From Setaria digitata (Eukaryota > Nematoda > Chromadorea > Rhabditida > Setariidae): a stretch of DNA of 62,976 bases. This document shows positions 13,501 through 26,369 of the stretch, piece by piece; positions within the stretch are counted from its first letter, which is position 1; each line of letters begins with the position of its first letter. Under the pieces are notes generated by a model, which searched no databases, was not told the DNA's origin, and was given only the letters and a program-made list of their open reading frames with translations. The position numbers were made by a program, and so were the translations under genes. The DNA lies in assembly GCA_003640385.1 (NCBI GenBank), contig RCAB01000381.1, positions 1 to 62,976 on the forward strand, in the 5' to 3' direction.

Positions 13501-15939
13501 AATACATTTCTAGTCATCTTTTGTGCTCAGTCTATAACTGGAATTAAGCGTGAATACCAATTACTGGATTATTGTTTCTGTCAAAGAAATAGGGGCTCAG
13601 ATAAAAGCTTAATTTTTCTCTCGTTTTATTGTTTATGAAAGATATATTTTATGAAAGATATATATTTTGCTTTCTCACTTGTAATGCCAAATGAATTTTA
13701 AGATTCAGCAAGCTCGTGATGATCTCAATAAGAAATCTGAATTGGAAGCACATCAAAAAATAAACAAAGAAATGGAACAAAATCTAAAACAACTGATGCA
13801 AGAAAAAGCAGATCTTCAGATTGCACTTCACGAGAAAGAAAGTCACCGCGATATGCAGGTTGGGAATTTTTTTCTGCTTTAATAGGTGTTTATTGTTTAT
13901 CATCAGTACGCTAGTAAACGAACCATTGCGTTCCAGAAACAAATTTTGAAGGGATTATTTACTAAGGAATTTGCTAGAATTAATTTGTATTTTAGTTGAC
14001 TGAGATACAGGCAGTGAAATGCACATTTGAGGAGAATAAGTTAGAAGCATTGAAGAAACGTGAATTTTTGATGGGAGAAGTGAAACGTATGAGTGAGAAG
14101 ATTCTGGAATTGAAACAAAGGATCGAGGTAAATTAGCGTTTTGTAATTTGTATGACTTCATTAATGTTTCTGATACTTTCCAGTGTATGTATTAAATAAA
14201 TTTCTTACTTTTTACTTGTACCCTTATGCACTTTTGCGTATTAAAGGAGGAAGAAGGACGTCTTCGAGCCAAACGAGATGTAGTACGCAAACAGCTAGAA
14301 CTAGTAGCTGCTGCTAAGAATGCTAGTGCAGTTGCATGCGGTATTGCTGAAGAAGAAAAGAAATCTCGAAAAGATGTCGCAGTAGTATCTCGTGAAGTGG
14401 CAAAAGGATTAACCGTCTTTGGTCATCTTCCAGAAAGTCTGGTAAGGATACAGCAAAAGCTATAGGGGACTGAATTTGATAAGGTTATTTCCACTCGCTT
14501 TCAGAGTTTCGTTAAATTCATTGCATTTGCTAGTCATGCTCCTGTGTTTAGAGATATAGTCGATTGATAGATTTCAGAGACTTGTTTCACTTTTTTGTTT
14601 TTCGAATGAATAACTATCGTAGTCTGAAACACTAAGCCATTATTTTCTACTTGATTACTAAATTTCTTGCCGATGTTGAAAAGTTGCGAAAGTCAGGACC
14701 TGCTACGTATTTTTTATTTTTGAAGAAAGTTGAACTTACATTTGTAGGTGGAGGTGAAGGAAGAAGGAGTTAATGAGATCACGGCAGAGAGGACTGTAAA
14801 CGAAGAAATCGATGTTCGTAAAAACGACTCTCAAAAATTGCCTCCAACAGACGAGAAGATTTGCGGAATTGTATTACATATTAATTAAAACATTTTAGAA
14901 GAATATGGTTTTTCAAATATTCATTTTTTCAGTGAAGCTTTCCAGCATTTTTAGAGATTATCAGAACTGACAATTTGTTTTTGTGGATTACTTCTTTTAT
15001 AAGTATAAATTTTAGGTGGGCTCAACTTTTACCGATTCAAAAATCAAAAACCTTTCCGTTGCTGCTAAAATTGAAGGAAGAGGGACAGAGATGCCAAAAG
15101 TTGAACAGAGAGGTAAATGGCATTCTTCACATATCAAGTTTTTGCATGTCAAAATCAACGTTCAATCGAATTTATTCACCGAAATATCAAAATCCTACTT
15201 TATTTCAGAACTGCCCGTCGCTGCGTGTAAAGAACCGAAGTGCGATCTCGTAGAGAAGAGTCTGTCAATTTCGAGCACTTTGTTAACTGAAACAGGCTCG
15301 TCAAAAAGGCATGGTCGACAGGTTCGTAAAAGACGTGAGCCAGAAAAGGAAAAGACAGCTCAGTAAGTTGTTCTTGATTCTTTAATAGCTACAATATGCT
15401 TTAGTGGAAGTACAGGTTAAAAATGTATCGTCTTTATTTCAAAATGTAAGTTCATTCATTAGACTATTCATGCAAGTGAAAAAATCAACACTCTTACAAT
15501 GTTTTTCAGTGCTTTGGCTCTCACGCTTTTTGATAGCGACGTTTCAGCGAGTACAATCAAACCACTTTATGCTTCAACTCCACTGCTTCATAAGTAAGTC
15601 AGTTACCTAAAAGGTAATGCAGTGAGAATAAAATATCTCTTTTGAAAGAAGGCATAACCTAATGCCATCTCGGAAATTGTTGACTTTCAGGAAGGATGAG
15701 TCTGTTGCTTCATTCTCTGGTAATACTATTATGAAGAAGACGCCGAAGAAGCGTGGAAGAGTGAAAGGAAAAAAAGTGAACTCATTTTAGCATTTCTTCT
15801 GCTCCTTAAATGAATATTATCAAATAAATGACAAGGATTAAGTAAAAATTTTCAGACCACAGCGCGTCTTGCTGGAACTGGGAATCCGAAACTTATGAAG
15901 GAAAAAGATGCTTTCGATTTGGATAGTGATTTTGATTAA
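10550..15939 (+). CDS. Long coiled-coil protein with basic/acidic C-terminal tail
   Basis: Eighteen phase-consistent exons: 10550-10630, 10843-10976, 11070-11121, 11955-12071, 12217-12249, 12517-12610, 12689-12897, 13072-13221, 13417-13497, 13703-13858, 13996-14127, 14247-14441, 14748-14870, 15016-15112, 15209-15362, 15510-15593, 15691-15775 and 15856-15939, giving 686 residues. The ATG follows GCGCAG. About residues 1-450 are almost continuous heptad-type coiled coil rich in Glu, Lys, Gln and Leu (for example LQLLDEKTNELVE and MSEKILELKQRIE). The rest is less structured and carries basic clusters (RQVRKRREPEKEK, KKTPKKRGRVKGKK) that look like nuclear localisation signals, then an acidic end DAFDLDSDFD. 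I do not recognise the family. The architecture suits a structural nuclear, chromosome or cytoskeletal protein, which is inference. The donors of exons 1 (GCA|GTGCAT), 3 (CAA|GTTTTA) and 4 (GCT|GTACCA) are weak, so those ends are least certain. Confidence 0.8.
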
Positions 15940-17521
15940 GCGACTTAAGCGACTTTGGTAAACGATTATAACCTAAATCATCGATATATTCCAGTTGCAA
16001 GAATATATTTCAATAGTGTAATGTATCTCCTAATTTTGGATCTTTTGATACTTCTACATTATGTTCATTTATGTAATTTAGTTGACTTGAATTACCTTTG
16101 TAGTTCCTAACTGTATGGCTAAAGAAGCGCTTCCAGGTTGGTGGTACACTGTGAAAATGGAATCAAGTTTTATTTCATCAAGAGTTATTTTGATCGCTGA
16201 GATAGTTTTTGACATCATTTCAACTTATATTAAATTGTTTCTTTCTGTTGAATAAATTTTTTTCAGCCGTTGCAATAGTAAGCCAAAGAATAAGAAACCA
16301 ACGCAATAAAGTTACAAAGAAAAATGGTATACTAGATAACTCCGCCTAAGGTGATATTTATACGTTTGCACTTCTTGCAGAGTCTAAAAGCTGCAATCTT
16401 TCTGCAAAGTAAATGGAAATTAAAATTAACGAAATCTGATGGGATTCTCAATGTTTCCTCCTGATGTTTATATCAGTTTTTAGCTTTTTATCTTTGTTAT
16501 TATTATTGACTGTTGATTAAGTAATTATAACAAGATTTTGTATGGACCGTTAAGGTTTTAGGATCCCGGTTTTGACTATTTCATATCATAACAGGAAAAA
16601 AGAATTAATTCAAGGATACATTTTCTAGAAGGAGAATGATAAGCCAGAAAAAGTCCTGCATTTTAAAATTGTATCCCGTTTAAATGACTTCCAATAAAAT
16701 TCCAACTTTCCTTAAAATGTCATTTCATATTACAAGTTTACTTGATAGATGTTATGTGTTTATTTCCATCGAAATATAAATCATATATTTACACTCGGAA
16801 ACGAATAGAAAGGTATCCATAATTTAATCCAGTGAATGGGGCGTTAATTAGTAATCACCGGTAAAAATATCCACTTAATGAATGGGTTATCTTTACGAAC
16901 TAGCATAAGCAAGAGTTATCCCTTCAACTTCACGGAGATCTTAAATCGGCAACAATTAAACATCAAATATTATTTACGCTACCAAATATTCCTTTGTCTT
17001 CACTTGTAACAGGGCATTTTTCCCACGGCCAAATTTTGAATTTCTTTCACGTTCGAGATTGTAGATTTTAATTCAGAGTTTGCATTTTGTGAAGGCGTAA
17101 AGGAATGTTTGATATAAGCTAAGAAATGATAATATATACTTTTTTGACCAAAAAAAGTTGTTGTACAAATAATTCTTTTTCAAATCTCCTGATTTATTGA
17201 AATTACCAGTCTAATAAATCTTAAGACTAAAATTTCAAGAAGAAAAATGTCCAACTTAGTTTAAATACAGTTTTCTTTATTTTATCGAATTGTAGGTGGG
17301 ATGATGCAACACATTTCTCTAATGACACTTTTCTGAATAGCATCCGCAATGTAAAATAATGATTCTTCAGATTTGTTGGATTATTTCTGGGATATATTTC
17401 ATTCTAAATAATTATAAAGCATTTATTTACGTGGGTAATTTTTGGAAAAAATTTTACTTCACGCCGGTAAATTTCTTGGTAAACGATCACATTATAAAGT
17501 AGTTTAATCTAAGGGAAGAAA
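15940..17521. other. Convergent intergenic region
   Basis: Lies between the stops of the coiled-coil gene (plus) and the PP1 inhibitor gene (minus), so it should hold both 3' untranslated regions. AATAAA-type sites occur (for example near 16250 on plus). I see no coding exon or repeat. Confidence 0.5.
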
Positions 17522-20500
17522 TCATAACATATCCAATTTCTGCATTAATTGATCCAAAAAAACATGAATTTGGGGATCGGTTGCTGGACAATGCGTCTTT
17601 CGTAACAGGTCCTGAAACAAATACTTCTTGAATTCATTTCCGCACAAATCAAAAATCATGAATCCTAACATTTCTTGCCAGGTTGAAAATTAATATCACC
17701 AATTGAATTTCAACGAAAACCCTAATTAATGAATTTCTTACTAAGCTACGATCATCGTCGACAGAAATTCATAAGGTTGTTGCAGAATTTCATCAACAAT
17801 ATAATAATTGTATTCTCTCTCTCGTTCCTAATGATAAGTGTAATGTAGTTTTGAACACTGTCTTTTCATTATGAATAGCAGAAAGGAATTTTTTTTCTAT
17901 TTAGGTAAACTTGAAGTTTTAAACTTCGAAAGTACATGGAAGAATGAGAAATGATGCTTGTGCCAGCAAAGCAAGGAAATTTAAACTTAAAAAAAAAATT
18001 TGGCATGCGGTACTTGCCAAGATATAACGACGCCTTTCTGATTCGGTATTGAGATCGAGGACTACGTCAATATCAATATCGATGTCATCCTTAACAAGAA
18101 GAAATAATGTTTGATGTAATAGACTTGGATTTTAGCTTACTGAATTTATATCATTTTTTTCTCTGCTTTACCATATTTGATTTCTTTACAAGATTAAATG
18201 GTCTAGTAACTTTACTGACCCTTAATAATTTATGAATTATAAGAAAAATTCATAAATTAGTGATGAGAATTTACAGTTTTTTTATCGCTTCATGTCAGAT
18301 AAAATCTAAATGTCACGTAAACTTTTTTCTTCCCATTCATTTAGTTCAGTATGCTAAACATTTGGCATAATTAAAAAATTTACGAATTAAACATCTGACA
18401 TACGAATCAGATTGTTTAAAGCATATTTTGTATTTGAAATCTGATAGAAGCAAGAATTGAATGGCAGGAATCGTTCATAATCGGGAACATCAATCAGATC
18501 ATTTACTATACAAACTACAAATTTCCTCATAACTAACAAATTTCATTCATTATCATTTATTTAATGACAAGATTCGAAGCAATCTACCGTTGCAGTATTA
18601 TAAAGTTCGTTCAACTGCTCATCAACCCAACTTTCCACGTTCATCCGTTTCTTAATTAGCATCATCTGATGCTTACCATATTTCATCGTCAGCACACGAT
18701 TTCGTTCGTTTGTCTGAAAAACATAGAATTTGCCTATTTTATTCAGATACAGTAATTAAAAGTTGGTTGAGCATTGTTGATTCGAAGCCAAAAAAATTTC
18801 AAAATTGATTACGTAAAAAAAGAAAAAATTATTATTTAAAAATTTTTTTGTTTGTCGAAACTATTTTTTGCCTTTTTTTTTCAGACCATTCAAAGGCTAT
18901 AACTATCGTCAGCAGTTTAATCCATTAGCTTAGACGAACTTATCTAATAATATTCCAATTTCCTTATGAACATCAAAATCTTTCCCTTCTAGTTCTCAGA
19001 AAAAAAATCCTTTAGTTTGTTTCACAAAGTGGAATGGAAAAATTAAAACAAATTTCAGCGATATACGTAAATTTTGAAGTAAAAATTTTCGAAAGAAAAT
19101 TAAAAGTTAAACCTAAATTTTTCATTTTTTCTTTTGTTTTTAAGGAAGTTAACGTTTAAAGAAATACTTTAGAATTTGACAGTAAATGATTCAATCCCTA
19201 AATCAATTTACTACTATTTAAAATTTACAAATTTAAATGTGTGCAAAAATAGTTGGAATTAAGCGAAATACCTAATAAATCTTGATTGGAAAAAAAAGAA
19301 AAGTACATAATTGAACAACTTTTCATTCTATTGAATTCTGTCATCTTTTATTTCACCAATACCTACTCAAGAACAAACTCATTCACTTCAAGACAGCAAA
19401 CAGCAAACTATTGAGTTTCGCATACATCGAGAAGTGCATTCTCGACATCGCCTTAGGCTATTAATTTCGGAGGAAAAAAAAACTTCAAAATTCTAACTTT
19501 TCTAAAAAGCGCACGACAAAAGGAGTGAAAAGAACTTTGTACGATGATAATTCTATTATTTACCTCTTTTCTATTCCTTCCTTTTAACAAAATTTGTCAT
19601 ATGAAAAAAAAGTATATGAAATCTAATAAAATAAATCAAGTTTTTATTTTTTATTTTAAATTTCCTCAAGTAATTTTACTGGTGTATAAAAATGACACTG
19701 ATACTGAAATTCTATTGATTTGAAACCAAAATTTACATATATGGAAATAGTTGCATTTTCAAACCTTCCTCTAATGAATTCTATTAAAAATTGAAATAAA
19801 ACATCCGACATTAACAAAATTTTGATATTTAAGATTACATATGCCATGCAGTCTAATTAAGATTATTTGACCCGACTAAGACTTTTTTATTGGAAGCATT
19901 AAATGAAAAAAAAATAAAATAAAATTCCCAGAAAAAATACTATGTTTGAATCCAAGTCCGACTCCATATAAATTTTTCGATCCAAATTTCTTCATTTATC
20001 ATTTTTTTTGCTGCCATTTGCTTATTTCACATTAGGAAGCAAAAGCAGCTTAAATAAACTATGTGAAAAGGACCAAAAAAAATAGAATTTTGTAATCATT
20101 TGAAACTATATACTTTAAACTTATGAAAAAGGACAGAAAGAAGTAATTTTTGATCTAAAAACTTTCGCCTTCCTGAAATTAGAACTTGGTTCAAACTTTC
20201 CTTCTCTATTTTAGACTTCTTTACCTTTCCTTGCCGAGTCTTTCTTTTTTTTATTGAAATATTACACCGTTGGTTATTTAAAATCATTCGTGTAAATGCA
20301 ATGTGTGTATTTTGCATGAACGTGAAAAAAAAAGTAATTCCTTAAAAAAAAGAAAACTTCGACTTTCGAATAAAATTGAATCGAAGGCCATGACGAGACT
20401 TTCTTCTCTTTACTTTACATTATATTGCTTATGGAATGGCGAAATTGCGAATACATTTTCAGTCGATAAAAAGTGATGTAAACGAAAAAAATAGGACAAA

Positions 20501-21011
20501 ATTTGTTGTAAAAAAGTTTTCGATAAGTTTTGTCGTAATTTAACAGCTGAATTGATTTGCGAATACTCGGGCAATAAAAAACTACTTTTCAAAAGGAAAA
20601 AAAAGAAGAGAAATGAATGTATCATTTTAAACAATCAACTAGCTTTGAATTGTGAATGTCATTGAATATTTCGGAAGCCTTTTAAAACTTGCAGAATACA
20701 TGAAGGACATAAAAATATTTTTCTACAAATCAATCAATAACTTATATTTAATTCTGACACTAATTCTTACAAACAATGTTTACGATTTCGTTACAAAATT
20801 TATTCCAAATAAGAGTCGTGAAAATCGTAATTTGAGTGAAAAGTAAATTTAGAACTTTCAATCATATTTTTAAAAATACATCAAGATGAATATTCAAGGC
20901 AATTTATGAAGCAGAATCTAAATAACCAAAAAAAGTTCGAAAGAAAGAAAAAATAACCTTTTTCATTTTCTGGTCATTAAAACGGGGATGTTTCGCAATA
21001 TTTTCTGCCAT
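17522..21011 (-). CDS. PPP1R14/CPI-17-family protein phosphatase 1 inhibitor
   Basis: Four exons: 21011-20958, 18713-18588, 18089-18018 and 17611-17522, encoding 113 residues, near the size of the family's conserved core. It matches the PHIN domain of PPP1R14 proteins in order: the inhibitory-site region RVLTMKYGKHQ (family RVTVKYDRRE), the helix KKRMNVESWVDEQLNELY (family KRLNLEEWILEQLTRLY), the acidic IDIDVVLDLNTESERRR (family EIDVDELLDMES), and the C-terminal helix VFLDQLMQKLDML. In vertebrates, phosphorylation of the threonine in the VTVKY motif turns these proteins into strong inhibitors of myosin phosphatase/PP1; the equivalent here is Thr27. The start MAENIAKHP is the only ATG in frame upstream of the domain in this exon. 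Intron 3 (18017-17612) keeps frame only if the GC donor CTTG|GCAAGT is used. Intron 1 is long (about 2.2 kb). Confidence 0.88.
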
Positions 21012-22844
21012 CACACTTTGCACTGCTGTTCCCGAATTTAAATCTGGTTTAAAGACTTTCAAAAAGTTTCTAACAGTTGCTTCCTTCACCAATACAGATT
21101 TGAAAAGATACTTATTATGTTAGCAAACACCTGCAAATTTTGACTGCAAACGCTAGCAAGCAGAAATAAACTGTCAGTATTCCATTAAAAAAAGAGTTAT
21201 AAGATTCTTGATAGCGATGTCTCATATAAAATGAAAGTTTTTAATTATTTTTGTAAGCATATGAGTCACTCCTACTACTATTACATTCGAAAATAAAATT
21301 AAGGAAATGATTATTGGAATTTCAAAGGATCGTAAACTTGTTTCATTCCACTGCCGCTAAAATCTCTGTTTAACAGAACCAACATCTCTCACCGTGCCAT
21401 TCATAATTGTGAGAGATTTTATAAGGGAAAAGATTACTGAAACTACAGTGGATTCAAGTGGAACACATCCCTACAAATGTCATAAACGCAAAATGAACCT
21501 ACGCAAAAAATAGAATTGAAGTTTCAAATATTAAATCAAATTCTTCTAGAAAAAAGGAAAAAAGTTGGAGTGCTGTAGTGAATGAAAGAAATAAAAATGT
21601 CCAAATGACCAATTACGGAACACTATTTGTTCGTTTGGTGCAGTTAGTTCTGTTAATAGAAAAAGTGGGCCATTAACGCTGCTTCACATAAAATATTAAA
21701 TTTGACATATTACACAATTTATATTGATTCAAAATATATTCATTTCCCAAGGAGATTCAGTCAATGATGTTAAGGTATAAAGTAAAAGATAGGTTGGATA
21801 GCTTTGATTCAATTATCAGTTTTATTCTCTAAAGATCAGTTGCAGTACATCCCTAATGAAAAAAATGTTATTGCCACTCATATCACAATACAGCATTATT
21901 GCCTCATAGTACACATCAAATGATTCTTGGAGTAGTGCAAAAGGAGGAATTACTCTCATTCTTCTGTTAAACTAAATTATTAAATCACAAAATGAATGAA
22001 AAAGAAGAGATAGAAAATATTTTGATTTGATTATGTTATTTTTTGGGTTAGTTACATGAAAATATTATAATATCATGGATATGGAATGATGTGATAAGAC
22101 CGAATGATTATAAGAACGAAGTGAGATTGCCCACAGTGACTGAATACCCTTTTGATCTGAGCAATTTGTAATGCCGATAATATCAGTGATAATGATCATA
22201 GAGGCTAAATGTTGATTAACGAGAAAGAAATAAGACGGCATTCCAGCTGTAGGTCGATGGTAAGAGTTCAAAATACAAGTTTTGAAACTTCTGCTGTAAG
22301 TTGTAAATCTTAATCATTCATTTATCTCTATTATTGCCTACCATTGACACAGATATTAGCACTCATTACTAAATAAATAATAAATCAGTTTGTATAACAT
22401 TTTCCCTTCCGTTACTTAATTTGCTATTCTAATTTGCTCTTTGAATTGCTCAAATTAATTTGAAAATGTTTGTCAAATATTATTTTATTTCAAAATTTAG
22501 CGAACGAAAAGATGACATAGTGGGATGATTATAAATTAAATTAGGTGAAGAAAATCTAAGAAATCGTTTAGAAACAACAATAATGATAACAGCTTTAACT
22601 TTTCAAAACTTTCAAAAAAGTGTCGTGATGAACTTTATGATATCTGAATGAAAAATAATTATATTGCACACAAGTGAAGCAAAAAATTGGAAAAGATCTG
22701 TCTGTTATGATAGTTCGACAAATTTTTTCGATATAAAAACAATTAGCAGGCGAATACTTCAACAACTTTATTCACGTAGCACTGATATTTCAAATCTTTA
22801 TTTCTATTCTAATTTCTTTTCTTTGTCATTCTCGCAGAAAAAAA

Positions 22845-23356
22845 ATGATTTCCTTTAGTTCTCCATGCATGGATCAGTTGAAATCGCTAGTTGAAACTTG
22901 TGAAATTAGTGGAAAGAGAAGCTCTAACAGAACTTCTTTAATGAAGCGAGTAAAATGTCAGATATTGATAATAAAGATAATCAAGTCTTTATTGGTAAAA
23001 GATAGTGCACAACAAATATATAGTAGATAAAAATGTGTGTGATATTGATCACAGTGATAATGGTAGGGTAATTTAAGTGATACCAAAAATGATAACTTGT
23101 TAAAAACAGTTGTGGGGATAGGTAGCTTATACCGGATATACTGGTAACTCTATAATAATGCTGGTAGTAATTGCAATAAGTTAGTGACAAGAATGAATAG
23201 CGGTATTGAAATGAAAATAACTCTTAATAATATATAAGAGTGGGATTAAAATTTTTGCAGATTCCCACTTTCGAAACAACTCACCAGCCTGAAACTTCAC
23301 TTTGCAACGAGTTTTCTCGACCATTTTTACACAATCTTCAGCTCAGAAGAGCATGA
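22845..23356 (+). CDS. Candidate small two-exon gene, unknown function
   Basis: Not recognised. A strong acceptor-like TTCTCGCAG is followed by eight A residues and an ATG at 22845, compatible with trans-splicing. Exon 1 (22845-22949) ends CGA|GTAAAA in phase 0. Exon 2 (23261-23356) starts after TTTTTGCAG in phase 0 and reaches TGA, giving 66 residues. Segments include MDQLKSLVETCEISGKR and IPTFETTHQPETS. Composition is ordinary and no domain is visible. A longer exon 1 ending at a second phase-0 donor (TTG|GTAAAAG near 22995) is equally possible. A chance open frame cannot be excluded. Confidence 0.25.
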
Positions 23357-25917
23357 TGATAATGATGGTAATCACATGAACTGTTATAATGCTGACCATG
23401 ATTACCAGCACTCTAACTCACTATATGTTATTTGCGTTGTTTATCCATCAAGGTCGTCGAGAATTAATCACACACTCTTCAAACACTGATACGATTCATT
23501 CTGGATATGTCTGCAGTTTCAACCTTTGAATTAAACTTTACCACATCATTTCTCACTTCCATAGCTTGTTTTGATCCAGTAATTTTTGCGAAATTACTAA
23601 ATCAAAACAAAAAAGCAACACATTTGTTATCTCATATAATCACCGGATTATCAGACCGATCTGCTTACTTTACAGTTAATTTATTCAAAATGGTTCTCAA
23701 CTTCACAACATTCTCAAGTAGTTCAATTTCACTCTAAGCAAATGACATCTTGAAAATTAATTATCAGCAAATAAATCAATTTTTGGAAAAGCCGATCCAT
23801 TGAATTACAATATTTTCTTTCTCGAATAAAACAAGTAGTAAAAACATTCCTTTCTGAATTCTAACATGTGTCAAAGGTTACGAATTAAAACTGTTCATAG
23901 TTTATTCTGTAAACTTCTGCTTATTTCATTAAAATGGGCAGCAAACAAATTCACTAATTGGAGCACACATTTTGTTGTTCGGCAAAGAATGTTTAACTTA
24001 TAGATGTTTCTAAAAACAATTACAAGGAATGGAAGGGATAAAAAGGAAGAACTTAGTAAAGGGTAATATAATCTTTATTATTCTTTAAAAAAGAGAGGAA
24101 TGCTAAAGGTCATTTTGAAGCTTTTCGAAAATGAAATATAAATTTTAAAGTCTTCGAACAAAAACGAAGCAAGGGAAGCTTAAACGTATGAGATAGCAGT
24201 ATCATCTGTTCCAGATAAGCCATAAAAATGTTGCAACAGATGAACCGAAATTGCAATATGTCATAAGGCAATGATTTAATTAATTAAAGGAAAAATTACA
24301 GAATTCGTAAGAAGAAGGCAAGGAAAAAACGAAAAAGCAAAAAAAAAAAAGACAACTTACAGCGATTAAAGTTAAGTAAATCACATTTGAAAAACCAGTT
24401 CTACTTTTCAATTAAATTGTCATCATTTTTCACCTTTTTTTTGCATGCTCCCTATTTGTAAAAATCAACTTTGAAAAGAAAAAGAGATGAAGGAAAATGT
24501 TGAAGTATCTAAACATATTCAAATATTTGGAAATTTCAAACTTGCATTTTCTTCATTTCTCCAACGTTTCCAAATTTATTAAATTAATCAACGGAAATAC
24601 AAAAAAGTAAAGGATGGATATAAGTTGCTATACAGTGAATATAAATTAAGCTTAAATAAAGGAAAAAAAAGGATTTTCTGGCAGAATTTAGGTAAACATT
24701 CATCGCAAAGTAGCTTGGCAAAGAAAAGGGGAAAAAACCGATTTTATTTCGAATAATCAGTAAAATTTACATAAATAATAGTACGAACAAATTTGAAATT
24801 TGATTTGTTCTTCAATTTTCGGCAGGAATTAAATTAAATTCGCGTAAAAATCTAAGCGAAATATTTCAATTTACAACGGAAACAGTGCTTTTTTTTCAAA
24901 AAAAATCCTTTTCACTTAAAATGTAACGAGGATTTTCAAGCACATATGTCTATTAATTTAAAACAATGATCATAATGTTTTTAGAAAAGTGGAAGAGAAA
25001 TGGAACATTAATTTGGGCAAAAATTGATAACATTTCAACAAATACTGCTTAAACATCAAAGAAACTCCATTAAACAATTAAATTTTAAGAAACGTATTTT
25101 TTTTAAGGAAGTGGCTAAACAATATAAAAGTACGAGTAGAATTTTGTAAATATTATAAAGAAGAGAAATCGCTTTGCTGATGGTAGAAAATGATTGTGAA
25201 ACTCGGAGATGCGCAAATTTGAAAAATATTTCATTTACAACAGGTAGGTCAGTCTTATCTTCCACAATAACATGAAGTTTTCTAAGTTCAAGCCATTAGA
25301 TTGTCTTATTATTTTCAATCGAGTGCAAATTTAATTTGATTGGAAAAAGTAACTGAGTAATATCTAATTTGATGCCTAAATTAACACATAATCACATCCA
25401 AACCTGAATTGCTAAGACTTGCTCCTTTGCTTGTATAATAGGGTTATTCAAGATCTAATTCGGTAAAAAAAGGAAGGGCAATAAGCGCAGATTTGTCACA
25501 AATGTTTGCGCTGTTTACTTCAAGATGTTTAGAAATACTGAAAAAAGACAATTTTAGCTTGGATAGCTAGAATATTACAGCCATTCCTTCAAGTTAGGGA
25601 AAGAAATTAAAAATAGAATATTTTGAATTTATTATGTTATGTGATTTATAGGAATTATGGGAAAGATCAGTGTTGGGAGAAATTTCTAAATGAAAGTTAA
25701 TAGAAGATTTCATAGAGTGGACTGATTGCTTTAATTCATCAGAATTTCATAATTCCTTCATTTCTGATTCTTTTTCGAAATCGACCAAACAGCCTCTTTC
25801 GGTTTTTCGTTTTGTTCACTCGATCAATCGATAATTATTGATCGAAGCACACAGTGGTATCGATTACACATCTGCAGCAGGGCAGCTTATCCCATGATTA
25901 CTGCTCATCATTAATTG

Positions 25918-26369
25918 GAATCATTATTATCATCAGCAATTTCCTCTTTGTTACCATCACCATTCTCATCATTAATGGTGATATCATCTATCATTATCAT
26001 CCTAGCCATATTCATTATTGTCATTATTATTTTAATCACAACCATCATCATCACCTTGACACAATATTAACATTATCGGATCACATCACCTTGACCATAA
26101 TTGCCATAATTATCGTTAGCAAGATATCAACAACATCCAACTGTTCCATTATTATCATTATTATTTCGATCATCATCATTAACACTGGTAATGATGACGC
26201 TGATGAAGAGCAACGATGACAGTTATACAGTTGCATCCAGTAGTTACTGTTTTGGGTCCTTTTCCGCGTTACAGAAAGCAAGGTTAGGTTTTTTGGGGGG
26301 TTATTGATATCGTAATGATAATAGTAATTAATGGTGATAATTATAATGATGATGATGATGATGATGGTG
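25918..26369. repeat. ATC/ATT-rich block followed by (GAT)n tract
   Basis: 25918-26190 is dominated by imperfect ATT/ATC/ATTATC units on the plus strand. 26346-26369 is a near-perfect GAT tract, the complement of ATC. The two parts are in inverted relation and could pair. The block creates long but meaningless open frames on both strands, rich in Ile, His and Asn. Confidence 0.7.

Noticed and set aside
23507..23737. 76-codon plus-strand ATG frame
   Set aside because: No acceptor or donor context, ordinary AT-rich composition and no domain; likely chance.
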